From [Phialemoniopsis] sp. UDSM-2020 (lineage: Eukaryota > Ascomycota > Sordariomycetes > Thyridiales > Thyridiaceae), in the NCBI GenBank assembly GCA_018873225.1, contig JAEILZ010000007.1:434001-498000 (forward strand): a stretch of DNA of 64,000 bases, written 5' to 3'. The translations under genes and the position numbers were made by a program. Positions 34,020-46,100 of the stretch are shown here, one piece after another; position 1 is the first letter of the stretch, and each line of letters opens with the position of its first letter. The notes under the pieces were generated by a model. It was not told the DNA's origin and did not search any database. It saw only the letters and a program-made list of their open reading frames with translations.

Positions 34020-37000
34020 ATGACGACACACGACCTCGCAGAAGCCATGGACCGGCTGCATCTAGCCGAGTCCCCCACGATAGACGACATCCTCTTTAAC
34101 CAAGCCCCGCGCAAGCGCCGCAAGCAGGATCCCGCCGTGCTCAAGGCCCAGCTCGAGCAGAAGCACCTCGCGCCCTCGACGACCTTCTCGGCCGACTGGC
34201 TCAACAAGCTGCAGCAGCGCTGGGACTGCCGCACCGACCAGACCGCCCTCTTCAAGATCGCGCCGACCCAGACGCGCACCGTCACCCGCTTCCTGCGCCA
34301 GGGCCTCGAGGGCAGGGTCACGGGCTACAAGAACGTCACGGTGCCCGCGACGAGCGCGACGGCCAAGAACTCTACTTCCCTCCTGCGAAAGCCGGCGAAC
34401 CGGGCGGACTTTGTGCGTGGCGCGGCTGGGTACTTTCCCTTTGCGCCTGGTGGGCTGGAGGGCATTGAGGCTGCGGCGGCATTTGAGGATCAAGTTCTGC
34501 GTTCGAGCAGCGCTGAGGCTGCTGGTAGCACCAACAAGCTCGAGCGAGTGATCAAATTGGGCGCTGAGGGAGGATTACTAGAAGCCCCACCGGGTCTGAA
34601 GCTCGGCATTGACTTTACAAAGAAAAAGACTGGCGGCGATGAGGCGGAAGCCAAGGCAATTGAGAAAGAGTTGGACCAAGAGCCGGAACAAATCTCAGAG
34701 AGCCAGGCGCCGCAACAAGATGGAGAAGAAGAAGTGGACGGCGTCACGCCAGAGACGGAGTCAGGAGAAGAAGACGGAGAGGACATTGACGCCTTGCTGC
34801 CCGTCGAGTTCCCCGCTCTCGAGCCCCGAGGCACCCTCGCCGCATCGAGTGCTAGAAAGGCCGGTCGCGAGTGGGCACACATGGTGGACATCCAAAAGGG
34901 CATACCGAACTTCCGCGAGCTGGTCCCCGACATGGCCAGAGACTGGCCTTTCGAGCTCGACAATTTCCAGAAGGAGGCCATCTACCACCTTGAGAACGGC
35001 GATTCGGTATTTGTGGCCGCACATACGTCAGCAGGCAAGACTGTCGTTGCCGAATATGCCATTGCCCTAGCTGCCCGACACATGACCAAGGCCATCTACA
35101 CCTCACCCATCAAGGCGCTCAGCAACCAAAAGTTCCGCGATTTTAGAAACACATTCGACGAGGTTGGCATTCTCACCGGAGATGTCCAGATCAACCCCGA
35201 GGCTAGTTGCCTCATCATGACCACGGAAATTCTGCGTAGCATGCTATATCGTGGCGCTGATCTCATCCGAGATGTCGAGTATGTCATCTTCGACGAGGTC
35301 CACTACGTCAACGACTACGAGCGTGGTGTTGTCTGGGAGGAAGTCATCATCATGCTTCCTCAGCACGTGTCGCTCATCCTCCTGTCAGCCACCGTGCCCA
35401 ACACCCACGAATTTGCATCGTGGGTTGGCCGGACAAAGCAAAGGGATATCTATGTCATTTCCACTCCGAAGCGCCCTGTGCCTCTCGAGCACTACCTCTG
35501 GGGAGGCAAGAACATCCACAAGATTGTCGACTCGGACAAGAAGTTCATCGAGAAGGGCTGGAAGGATGCAAACAGCACCATTCAAGGCAACGACAAGCAA
35601 AAGACACCACAAGCAGCCCCTACAGGTCGCGGCGGTGCCAATCAGCGCGGAGGAGGCCGTGGAGGACCGCAACGAGGTGGCCAGCAACGAGGCGGTGGTC
35701 GGGGCGGTGGCCAGCAGCGAGGCCGCGGCGGGCCGCCTCGAGCCAGTCACACCCCTGGCCACATGGGCAGAACTGGTCGCCAAGGTGGTTTCACTTCTGC
35801 CGCTCAGGACAAGACTCTCTGGGTTGGCCTGGTGCAGTACCTCAAAAAGTCAACGCTCCTTCCAGCATGCATTTTCGTCTTCTCGAAGAAGCGATGTGAG
35901 GAAAACGCCGATGCTTTGAGCAACCAGGATTTCACCACCAAGGACGAGAAGGGAGCCATCTACCGCATCTTCCAGCAGTCGATCGCAAGGTTGAAAGAGG
36001 AAGACAGGAAACTGCCGCAAATTGAGCGTCTGCGGGACTTGACATCGCGGGGTATTGCCGTACATCACGGCGGGCTGCTGCCTATTGTCAAGGAGCTGGT
36101 CGAGATCCTCTTTGCCCAAACTTTGGTTAAGGTTCTGTTCGCTACCGAAACCTTCGCCATGGGGCTAAACTTACCCACAAGAACCGTCGTCTTCTCTGGG
36201 TATCGAAAACACGACGGTCATTCTTTCCGCAACCTACTTCCTGGAGAATACACTCAGATGGCTGGTCGTGCTGGTCGTCGTGGTCTAGATACCGTGGGCT
36301 CGGTCATCATCGTCCCTCCTGGTGGCGACGAGGCACCTCCCGTCGCAGACCTTCAAAAGATGATTCTGGGCGAGCCGTCGAAGCTGCGATCACAGTTCCG
36401 CCTGACGTACAACATGATCCTCAACCTGCTCAGAGTCGAAGCCCTCAAGATTGAGGAAATGATTAAGCGTAGTTTCTCTGAGCACGCGACACAGCAGCTA
36501 CTACCCGAGCACGAAAAGGCCGTCAAGGTATCCGAGGCTGACCTGGCCAAGGTCAAGAGGGATTCGTGCGACGTCTGCGACACGCACATGGACGAGTGCC
36601 ACCAGGCGGCGCAGGACTTTAAGCAGCTGACCCAGGAGCTGTACCGCGGGCTGCTGACGTTCCCTGTCGGCCGCAAGATGTTCACACCGGGACGCCTAAT
36701 CGTGTACAACAGAGACGGCGTCCGCCGAGCCGGTGTCTTGCTGTCGGAAGGCGCAAGCGTCAAGAGCCAGGCCGACGACCCCACCATCCACGTCAACGAG
36801 ATCCGGCTGGCCAGGGACACGAGGGATTCTACTGACATCCTGCCGTTCCTCCCGGCCTTCCGGACCTTCCTCACGCCCTTACCAAAGGCCAAAAAGCACA
36901 TACAGACTAAGACTCTGCATGTGTCGCTGAGCGACGTCGAGTGCCTGACCAAGTCGATCCCCAAAGGCATCATCCCGGAGATCTTCCAAGGAGGCGACGC

Positions 37001-37922
37001 GTACCAGCGGGCCAAGGAAAAGCTGCACAATCTGTGCAAGTCGTGGAACACGGACATTTGGGAGGAGATGGACATGTCCAAGATCCGCAGCCTCGCGCTG
37101 CAGGAGGTCATGGAGAAGCGGCGGGTGGCTGGGGCCACGGCGTGCAAGTCAGAGGCGCTGGGCTGTGGGCAGTTTGTCAAGCACGTGAGTATTTTCCAGT
37201 TCAATCTGTCTCGGAACTATGAAGCTAATCAATGCATATAGTTCGCCATGTGCCACGACCAGTGGCTCATCAAGGAGCACATCCAGCAGCTGCGCCAGTC
37301 CCTCGCCGACCAGAACCTGCAGCTGCTGCCCGACTACGAGCAGCGCATCCAGGTCCTCAAGGACCTGTCCTTCATCGACGACGCCTCGCGCATCCAGCTC
37401 AAGGGCAAGGTCGCCTGCGAGATCCACTCGGGCGACGAGCTCGTCCTCACCGAGCTCATCCTCGAGAACGTGCTCGCCGACTACGAGCCCGCCGAGATCG
37501 CCGCCCTGCTCTCGGCCTTTGTCTTCCAGGAGAAGACCGACAGCGTGCCCACGCTGACGGCCAACCTCGAGCGCGGGATGAAGACAATCGTCGAGATCAG
37601 CGAGAAGGTCAACAACGTGCAGACGCTGCACCAGGTGATCCAGTCGAGCGAGGAGAGCAACGACTTTGTGAGCAAGCCGCGCTTCGGGCTCGTCGAGGTC
37701 GTGCACGAGTGGGCGCGCGGCATGAGCTTCAAGAGCATCACGGACCTGACCGACGTGCTCGAGGGCACCATCGTGCGGACCATCACGCGGCTCGACGAGA
37801 CGTGCCGCGAGGTGAAAAACGCGGCGCGCATCATTGGCGACCCGGAGCTGTACGCCAAGATGCAGACGGCGCAGGAGATGATCAAGCGGGATATCACGGC
37901 TGTGGCGAGTCTTTATATGTAA
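34020..37922 (+). CDS. ski2: Ski2-like DExH RNA helicase (SKI complex)
   Basis: The model joins 34020-37184 and 37242-37922, giving 1281 aa. The frame is open further upstream, but the ATG at 34020 fits the family N-terminus (LAEAMDRLHL). Helicase motifs: Walker A AHTSAGKTVVAE near residues 333-344, DEVH near 424, SATVPN, then the second RecA domain with VHHGGLLPI, FATETFAMGLNLP and QMAGRAGRRGLD. The C-terminal part (rRNA-processing arch / DSHCT) ends near 1281 with IKRDITAVASLY. Ski2 with Ski3 and Ski8 feeds mRNA to the cytosolic exosome. A Gly/Arg/Gln-rich RGG-type insert (about residues 537-590) separates the RecA domains. The family length matches yeast Ski2 (about 1290 aa). Confidence 0.95.
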
Positions 37923-38344
37923 AGGGGGCAATGGGATGTGATGAATGGGAAGGAAAAGTAAGATGGGTAGGCCATACGATTGAGGCTTGTCGTTTGCATA
38001 TCCCATCTGCATCAGCGTAGAATCCACTGTGTATCTCGAATTAAAAGGAAGCCTTTCTTTGGAGGAAAAGGAAAAGAACGCCGCGGTCATTGAGTGAGTG
38101 CCCTGTGTCCGAGGTGAAGCAATACTGCAACCCGGTCCGACTTCTCTCCCTCTATCTTATCAGCGGCTCACGATCGACCCTTGTCAGGCACACGAAAAGG
38201 GACATCCACATCGCCCATGCAAGAGGGCAATCACAGGCGTTGATGAGCTCGAGAAGCGGGCGGAGAAGTACGTGTTCGATCGCCATAATTATATTTCGCA
38301 AATTAGTATTCAATGGAAATCCCAGCACCAGTCCATTGAGTCAA
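37923..38344. other. Intergenic between convergent genes
   Basis: This stretch holds 3' flanks of the Ski2 and RCC1-type genes. I see no gene. Confidence 0.5.
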
Positions 38345-39997
38345 TCAATCCAACCTACCTAGGTAGTTAGTCACCGGCGCGGCGATCATACTGAACTGGC
38401 CTCCAGTGCCAGCCCAAATCAGCCTCCTCCCCGAGACTGCTCTGCCGACAATCTCTCCGGCACTGTCCAACTCGTCGATCTCGCCGAGCCCAAGCTGGCC
38501 CTGGGGCCCGAACCCGGCGCTAAAGGCGCCGCCCCGCTCATTGACAAAGATCGTGTTCTCGGTGCCGCAGCTGACAAAGGCGGCGCGCCCGATACCAGGG
38601 ACCAAGACGGGCCGGAGGCAGATCCGGGGGCGCCCACGTTCGTCTCGGCGAATCAAGGTCGGATCGTCCACTTGCTGGGCGCTGAACTTGACGCCAAGCT
38701 GCCCGGCGTCGAGGCGTCCCCAGACAAGAAACGCGCCCTCGACCGTGATGGCTACAGAGTGGTACGCGCCGCCATCTATGGCCGCGATGCGCCTTCCTCG
38801 AAGGCTGGTGGCCTTCATCGGGTGAGGGAGGAAACTGGGCCCACCGTCATCTGCCAGCCGCTCCGTGCAACCGCTCTGGCCGTAGCTATTCAAACCCCAC
38901 TGCCATCGAAGGAACGAGTCAGCTGTGCTCGCGCAACGAAGGAATAGGTGCGCAGGACAGGAAGAGATGATGTGTGTGGGGGGGAGAGGAAACTCGGGCT
39001 CGCTTACCGACCAGACCACGCCTCGGGTGTCAATCGCAAAGGAATGATAAGGGCCCGACGCGATATACCGAGCACCTCCGGGGCAGGCCTCGACGCGATG
39101 GGGCACCAGGGGGTCCTTGCTGGGGCGCCGAGAGCCGGACCGTTCCGACCGTCCCAGCTGCTTTTGCTCGTCGACCCCCCAGGCCCAGACACCTCCGCGT
39201 TTGTCGAGAGCGATGGCATGATTAGCCCCGCATGCGATCTGCCGCACGTCCTTGAGCCCCGGGACGAGGACGGGCACAGGCTGGATTTCGACAATCGTCC
39301 TTTCTTCTTCGTCGATGTAACCAAAGCTCTTGTCGCCTTTGGAACTCGCAAAAGTACCCCATCCGTATACGAGTCCTGTGTCGGTGACGGCAAAGCTGCA
39401 GCTATCCCCGGCCGCGACCTGGACGAAGCGGGTCTCGGGGGGGAGGTGGTCGAACGAGATCTCGGCAGGAGAGGATTCGCGTGGGTTTAGGTCGTCGGCT
39501 TCTTCGGAATGGTCATCGGATTCGTCCGCGCCCACATCACGGACCCCGCCGTCCCAGCTCGTGTCTCGCCCGAGAGCCCCGTTATCGTTGACGCCCCAGG
39601 ATATAATCTTGTTGTCCGCGGTCAAGGCGAGGGTGTGCATGCCGCCGCAGTCGAGCTGGACGACATGAAATGCCGTTTCGGCGCCAGGGTCGAGGGAGGA
39701 GATCAGTCGGGGACGCTTGACCTCGGTCGCCTTGGGTCCCAAGCCGAGTTCCCCCATCTCATGAGAGCCGAACCCCATGACGGCGAGAAGTTGGGCGGGT
39801 GTCTGGCTGGAGCTAGGAAGCCGCGGAGCATTCCCAGACCCTGCAGAGCCGGCCTTGTGTGACCTCCTCGGTCGGCGAGTGGCTAGAGGAGCGACGGCAC
39901 CATCCGCCCTGGCACGGGACGCCCGAGAAGCCTCGCTCTTCTCGTCCCTTATACTACCAGCCTTTCGCTTAACACCACGAGAGGCAGACGCCGCCAT
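38345..39997 (-). CDS. RCC1-repeat protein (probable Ran guanine-nucleotide exchange factor)
   Basis: The model is the complement of 38345-38899 and 39008-39997, giving 514 aa. The intron is 108 nt with no stop, so an unspliced frame also stays open. It is recognised by GTAAGC at its 5' end and by the repair of the RCC1 repeat across it (GVVWSWGLNSYGQSG). The start is the ATG at 39997, since the upstream Met is GTG. The N-terminus (about 75 residues) is basic with KRK and RRPRR, a likely nuclear signal. About seven RCC1 repeats follow (MGFGSHEMGELGLG; IISWGVNDNGALG; VYGWGTF; VWAWGVDEQKQLG; FLVWGRLDAGQLG; FSAGFGPQGQLGLG), forming a seven-blade propeller. This layout is that of fungal RCC1 (Pim1/Srm1) acting on chromatin. 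Confidence 0.88.
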   Translation of the reverse strand: MAASASRGVKRKAGSIRDEKSEASRASRARADGAVAPLATRRPRRSHKAGSAGSGNAPRLPSSSQTPAQLLAVMGFGSHEMGELGLGPKATEVKRPRLISSLDPGAETAFHVVQLDCGGMHTLALTADNKIISWGVNDNGALGRDTSWDGGVRDVGADESDDHSEEADDLNPRESSPAEISFDHLPPETRFVQVAAGDSCSFAVTDTGLVYGWGTFASSKGDKSFGYIDEEERTIVEIQPVPVLVPGLKDVRQIACGANHAIALDKRGGVWAWGVDEQKQLGRSERSGSRRPSKDPLVPHRVEACPGGARYIASGPYHSFAIDTRGVVWSVSEPEFPLPPTHIISSCPAHLFLRCASTADSFLRWQWGLNSYGQSGCTERLADDGGPSFLPHPMKATSLRGRRIAAIDGGAYHSVAITVEGAFLVWGRLDAGQLGVKFSAQQVDDPTLIRRDERGRPRICLRPVLVPGIGRAAFVSCGTENTIFVNERGGAFSAGFGPQGQLGLGEIDELDSAGEIVGRAVSGRRLIWAGTGGQFSMIAAPVTNYLGRLD

Positions 39998-40881
39998 TGT
40001 GACCGCTGTGGCAATGCGACCCGATGCCACGCTCGGCGTGAGCGCCTAGGTACCCGAGTTAGCCGCTGTCAAGAAGGAAAAACGTGCCCCAAGGTGCTCC
40101 TCTGTTCTTGGCCCAAGAAGGATCGCTGGCCTTGTCATCTCGATGCCCATGGACGACTTTACCTTTGAAAGCGTTTTCTCGTGCGAGCTTTCTGGGCCCA
40201 GGCTACGACCAAAGATTTGGTGTTGAGGTGTGGTACAGCGATTTGCGACAGAACCCTCGTATTTGCCTGAGGCTGAAATGACACACCATCTAGCAGACGC
40301 CTCAGGACAGCCAGGACGCATCCAAAATGAGCGATGTTGAGTGGGAGCCCTGGTTTTGTCAAGATAGAGACTGTTTGAAGTGTAAAAGGGCTACAGCAGG
40401 TCGGGTAGGAACGGCAATGGCGGGGAATCAATCTGGAATTCGCTGTAGTTATCTCATGTATGGCTACACGAGAGACAAAGACTGAAATTTGAGCAGACAA
40501 CTTTCGTCAGTCAAGCCAGATCGAGTTAGGCGGGGTTAGACAGCACAAAGAAAAGTAGTTTAGGGGCCTTTGAGAATTGCCCGTAACGAATCCTTCCCCT
40601 TCCATGCAGAATCCGTCCCTGGTCTGCAGAGCCTTGCCGGGAGTGCGCCGCCAAACATTGAAGTCGGCGCCGTCGATTCGTGTCTCTCCATGCTGCTCAT
40701 GAAGACCCAGATTTGGTCTGCCCGACCACCGCAGACACAGCCATATGAGCCGACAGAGGCTTTTCATGGGCAAAGACACACTTATGAAGTGAGCGTATGT
40801 TGGTGTACCACCCTCGCATCGTACCATTTCCTTTATCCCGTCAACCAGTTCTGTATATTGATCTAGGTAGATCGTGGGGGA
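39998..40881. other. Intergenic, no gene seen
   Basis: This is the promoter side of the RCC1 gene and the 3' flank of the Snf7-family gene. Short frames only. Confidence 0.5.
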
Positions 40882-41692
40882 TCAAGCCCGCAGGGCCCGC
40901 AGGCGTTGCTGCAGCGCATCCTCCTCTTCGGCCGTGGGCTCAGCGCTCGCGGCCGCCTGTTCCCGCACGGGCTCGTTCTTGCTGACCTGCGCCGTGTTGA
41001 ACTCCTGCGACAGCTCGACGCCCGCGTCGTCGGCCAGCTTGCCCAGCAGCTCGTGCACGGCGTCGTCCGACACCTGGACGCTCGTGTTCTGCGTCATGGC
41101 GTCGGTGTAGATCGAGTTGGACATGGCGTACTCCTCGTTCTGCGTCTTGTACTGCTCGAGCGTGACGAGCGTCTTCTCCGGGTTGACGCTCTTCTGGGCG
41201 CGGCCCATGGTGCGCGACGACTGCGCCATCATGTGCGTCATGCGGTTCATGGCGTTGTTGGCCTGGATCTGCGCCACGGAGAGCTCGGCCATGTCGGCGG
41301 CCTGGTCCATCTGCGCGGCGATGGCCTGCTTGGCGAGGAGCATGCGGGCCTTTTGGGCGGCCTGTTGGTTCTCGCCCTTTTTGAGGAGCTGTTGGGTGAT
41401 GGGATGTTAGCAAGGCGAGTTTCGTGTCTCGTGTGCTCGTTGGGGAAAAACTGGTTCCGTTGGGAGGCGGTGTGTGTGTGTGTCTTTCTACGTACGCCTT
41501 GGATCTGCTTCTTGAGTTCGTTGTCCTGCTTCGCGGCCTTCTGGGCTTCGCGGCGGGCCTGTTTTGCGTTGAACTGTGGTGGAGTAGGGGGTTAGCACCC
41601 CAGGCCTATCTGGGTTTGGGAGGTAGGGTTTGATGGCTTACGCGAGCCTGGAACTCGGTCTGCATGTCCCGTGCGAGCTGTCGTTGCGACAT
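40882..41692 (-). CDS. ESCRT-III Snf7-family protein (Did2/CHMP1-like)
   Basis: The model is the complement of 40882-41388, 41496-41573 and 41642-41692, giving 211 aa with consistent phases. The protein is almost wholly helical: a basic N-terminal helix rich in Lys/Arg/Gln (QARREAQKAAKQDNELKKQ), a long second helix (QAAQKARMLLAKQAIAAQM), and a C-terminal LADDAGVELSQEF block. It ends with QQRLRALRA, which fits the MIM1 motif (LxxRLxxLR) read by Vps4. The family works on endosomal membranes in sorting and membrane scission. The MIM1 end and length favour Did2/CHMP1. CHMP2-like assignment is less likely. A GT dinucleotide run lies in the second intron. Confidence 0.78.
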
Positions 41693-42550
41693 GGTGTCTG
41701 GTAATCTGGGTGATCTGGAGGTGGTGGGAGGTGGCGGGGAAGATGGGTTTCGGGATCGCCGACGACTGTCAGTTCTTGCGCGGTGTTCGTCGATAGGGGT
41801 TTGCGAGATATCTCGGGGTAGGAGGAAGAGTCGTAGAGCCTGGCAGCTATATGTATAGGAATCCGATGGAGGGTTTTCGCGATGTCAAAGTCGTCGTCGT
41901 TGACCAGAGGTGCATCCAGATCTTGAAGTCTGGACCGGTTCCTGAATGGCAGGCTAAAGTGGGACCAGACTCCCCGCACCCGATTCGATAAGGGACGCGC
42001 CCACATGATGACACACCTCCAGTCGGGGGATAAGGATGCATATCTGTCACGTAATCATATTGGGTTGGTAGGGGACCGGAAGCGCGTTCGACTCCAGTCT
42101 TCAGGACATCGAAAGGTTATCGGTTCAAATCCAGTCCGGGTCAATTTTTTTTCGTATTGGTGATTATTTGCATACCAATCAATGCAAACCGTCACAGACA
42201 TCACACGCTCAAATGCAGACGTTCACTCTTTCCTATCGCCTTTTTGGCTCTCTGGCACTTCAAGATCCAGAGCTTTAGGGAGACGCCCAACCACTTCAGC
42301 GGTTGAGGTCGATTGAATAATCACTGTGAGAACTTGACCAAAGACAAATGCATGCAGTCAGCAGTACGTCATTTACTAAGCTTGAAGTCCTTCGCTTTTA
42401 TAACAATGGGTTATTGATCGTCCAATCTCAAGCATGGGATTATAACAAAGCCTTCACCAAGGCAGTCAGTCATGAAGGTCGGAAAGAGGAATCCAAGTCC
42501 TTTTTCTCATCGCAGGAGCTGGGCTTTAGCTATTCCATATTTTACACCAC
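41693..42550. other. Intergenic with a tRNA-like element
   Basis: No protein gene is seen. It holds the tRNA-Trp-like element at 42062-42143 and the promoters of the two flanking divergent genes. Confidence 0.5.
42062..42143 (+). pseudogene. tRNA-Trp(CCA)-like element with intron, probably decayed
   Basis: The 3' half is good: anticodon stem TTCGA/TCGAA, loop with anticodon CCA at 42094-42096 and a probable 10-nt intron (42098-42107), the B-box GGTTCAAATCC, acceptor strand ending in GGGTCA, then a run of eight T (42145-42152) as a Pol III terminator. The 5' half is poor: the acceptor pairs only through G-U and has a G-G mismatch, the D stem (GGGG against GCGC) has two mismatches, and the T stem has one. 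It is either a relic or a divergent active copy. Confidence 0.5.
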
Positions 42551-43144
42551 ATGAATACATTTTTCAAAGCCGCAGCAACCGGGGCCATGTCAGCGAGACC
42601 AAAGCTCAACGTCCAGTCCTTCCCGCGCCCTCCGCGCCTGGAAAAGATATCACGGCATATCCTTATCAAATGGGCAGGACAGCCCATCGCCGAGACCACA
42701 GAGGCATACTGGGTTCTAGAAACCCATCATCCGCCGAGTACGTTCTCAACCCTACAAACCACTTCATATCAAGCGGCCCCAGGACTAATATCTGCCCGCT
42801 ACAAAAAAGCATACTACCTCCCGGCCAGCGCCGTCAAGATCCCCCTGACCAAGACACGACGCAGCACCTACTGCGAGTGGAAGGGCATGGCGACCTACTT
42901 CTCCGCAACGGATGAGTCGTCGGGCCAGACGGTCTCCAACCGGATTTGGTGCTACGAGCGGCCCTCGCGCGGGTTCGAGGAAATCCGGGGTTACCTCTCG
43001 TTCTACGCGGGCGAGCCGTGGGAGTGCTTCGTCGACGGCGAGGCGGTGGAGGCGCAGCCGGGCGATTTTTACGGCGGGTGGGTGACGAGCGAGATCGAGG
43101 GCATTGTCAAGGGGAGGAATGGCAATTGGGACCCTAAGGTCTAG
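42551..43144 (+). CDS. DUF427 domain protein
   Basis: The model joins 42551-42737 and 42810-43144, giving 173 aa. The intron is 72 nt without a stop, but splicing restores the family block HHPPTYYLPASAVKIPL. DUF427 features follow: STYCEWKG, YFSA, NRIWCYERPSRGFEEIRGYLSFYAG and a C-terminal FYGGWVTSEIEG. The fold is a small beta-tent, and the function is unknown, although the family is widespread in fungi and bacteria. There is no signal peptide. Confidence 0.85.
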   Translation: MNTFFKAAATGAMSARPKLNVQSFPRPPRLEKISRHILIKWAGQPIAETTEAYWVLETHHPPSTFSTLQTTSYQAAPGLISARYKKAYYLPASAVKIPLTKTRRSTYCEWKGMATYFSATDESSGQTVSNRIWCYERPSRGFEEIRGYLSFYAGEPWECFVDGEAVEAQPGDFYGGWVTSEIEGIVKGRNGNWDPKV

Positions 43145-46100
43145 GCTCTTCCATCCTTCTGTCTATTCTGCCTTGGGTGATACATGAGGATGGCATTCAG
43201 GTAAGTCGCGCAGGAGGGAAGCTCTGCATCATGGGAGATCAGAGCTGTGTTGAGGCAGGACTTCATCTGTTCCATGGTCTAAAAACTATCTTGGACCCAA
43301 CTGCTCGCTCTGGGCAAGGTGCTTGGAGCTTGCAAGAATTGAAAACTCCGAGATCGCTTCTCTCCTCGGGTCTTGTCTGCTCGGTTCTACGAGGACCTTG
43401 TTCGGGGGATCAGATGAAAACGCTCAAATGTGCTATGATGTCGCGATGGGTCCTTCGTTTTGGTTCCTTGGCTGTAGACCGCAATGGTGCGTTGTCAAAG
43501 CTATCCACCTTGCTCGATTTAAGCTCGCCGCCTGATCTACTTCCGGCTGCCTAGTCCTCCCTCCTGGGTCAAGAGAGCGAGCTGGTGCCAGTTCGTGTTA
43601 TCCACTTCAGACAGACGGTGGCTCAATAGTGTAGGTGATGGGTCATAGTTATGACGCCCGCCCTGGGCTCGAAGAGTCCGAGCTGAGATGGATCTTGGCT
43701 TTTGATCATGCCTAGAATCTCGCTCAAAGCAGTTTCCATTGCGCAATATGTTTCGAGAATAGCGATGGACGCAACACAGTCAGACAGACAGAAATCAGGT
43801 AGCCTTTTTCTCAATGTAGCATTGTCCTGCGCAGAGAGCATGATAGTAAGCGAGCTCGCACAAGCCCAGAGTAGTTTCCCGAATCTGTTGCGGCTCCGTC
43901 GGCGCAATTACTGATCTGCGGGGATTGCCCGCCAGACGGTTTCATCAGCATCAACACCTTCCCTTTGCGTACAAATTCTTCCAGGTCTCGCCTCGATCCC
44001 CGAATTCCAGAAGATCAAATTGATCTTAGCAGCAGAAATTAGGGGTCCATCGGGGCGCCGGGGCAAAGAACGGCGGGAGATGCGCTCCTTTTCTATTGCG
44101 GAGTGTGGTATTTTATCTCAAGGGCTGTCCAATTCAGGGGTGCTCAGAGACGGAAGCCAGGGGGAGGCGACAGTTACGTGAGGGGAGCTAAGAGCCCCAT
44201 TCAGGGGGATCGATCATTTACGGGTTCATCCCTTTCTCCACGTCCCTGACTGCCCGTAGGTATTTGCTTTTCAGCCAGTGCGGGTCAGGACATTCAAGTA
44301 GAAAGGAATGTGATTGTTTCCCGCTGTCTTTCGAGTCTCCTTACCTCAGGCCCATCTTATCGGCGATCGACATGAGCAAAGGGATAATAAGCACACAAAG
44401 ACTGGGAATGAACATGCAACACAAGGTCCCAGCAAACAGTCAGCTCTGCATGTCGACATGCCAGCCGCACCCGAGAGGGCCGCACGGTACCTCGAGCAAA
44501 TGTTCCTGCGGCCCGCCGTGTTGCTGTCTGGCGATTGGTCTTCTGGCGGGTGCCAATGCAGTGAGACTCGGGGGCTGAGCTGAGCCCATCTCAGCACCAC
44601 CGTAAGCACAAAAACACCCCATACGTAGTACGCTGTAGACGAATCGCTGGCCTGTGTGGGAATGCGAGACGGTGAGAAATGTCAGATCACACTCGTACTG
44701 TGCAGACTAGATTAAGTCATCGCTGGATGATATGCGAAGGCCGGTCTGGGCAGATCGTAGCATGGTCACCAAGACGGCGTGCGTGCTAAACGTCCAAAGA
44801 GTCTGGAGTAGAGTGCAAATCGAAGATCTGGAGTTTTGAGCTCGTCCCAAGTGCCGCATTACCACATTCGGTATATGGGGGTTGGGAAGTGCTTGCCGGC
44901 AAGGAAAATGCAGACGGCTGAAATTCACAGACTGCCGCATGCATGCACTGTAAAATTCTTAATGGAATTGTTAATATTTTCCCGGAAAAGGTTGGGAAAA
45001 GTGCCCGGAACGTGTCGAGGTAGCAGCCGACCAGAGAATTGATGCATCTCGAAGGCATCGGAAAGGTTGGCGAGGCGGGTAGACGGGAAGTTTAATATCG
45101 AGGGGGGGGATGCGCCCCCAGATTTTCCCCGGCATCAATGAAAGCTTTGCTCAAGTTCGTGATGCGTGCGAGGGACTACCGACTACGAGATCCTGATACG
45201 GCATTGCATTGTGATACACGCACTCTATCCTGGACGTTGCTTCTCACGACAGCCGGTTCAGAGACACGGGCGGCGAGTGTGTACATGGTCTCGGTCGAGC
45301 AAGACCTTGATTAGACAGTCGCTGCCATGTCTCGGCTCGTGTCTGAGGCAACGCCAGATGCGCGTCGCTCCTCGTCGCGAACGTGCAACATGTAGAGGCG
45401 ATATCTCGTGTGAACGATTGCTTCAGTTCGATGTTCCGGTCACAAACAATCACGGGATAGACCAAGGAATACCTCCGGAAAAGTCCCACATGCGTGCTTG
45501 AATGCATTTGACAGCCCCGACGGGCAGCACGTTTTGGTTCGTATTAGGGGCTTATTTCAGGCTAATCCACCGCAGTGGCACCAGCAGTTAATGATCGTAT
45601 TAAGTGAAAATTGCCACCATAGGAGGTGGAGGCAGAATGAGTATTGGCTTTCCCTAATCCAGCCAGCCGTGAGAAATGCTGGCTGTAGCAAGAGGAATTG
45701 CACCTCGCAAAGCATTTACATCTTTTGACTTCCATCAGAATCGGTCCATCAGGGTAATTATCCTTCGTTTCGAGAATTGGAACGGAGATGAGGAATGTTG
45801 TGCGAGGAGCCCGTCCCACCAAGAGCGACATCGAGATACAACCCAGAACAGGGCCCCACCTGTGGCATTCCTCGAAGCCGTTTGAAACAAACCTTTGAAG
45901 TCATTAACACCTTGAAATAGCTGTTGGAAAAGAACAATACTATCTTGGGCATCTAGAGTGCTACTGTCCATCATCGCGACTAAAATAACAAGAAGGATTT
46001 GAAGCCATCGCAACTTTGGCACCAACAACAGACCATTGCCTGCACGGTGACTTCACAGCTGTTGGTGATCGCAGGTGGTCCGGTGGCACAGGGGGTCGCA

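Noticed and set aside
37232..38020. 262-aa plus frame in the Ski2 3' region
   Set aside because: Arg/Ala-rich shadow of the Ski2 second exon in another frame.
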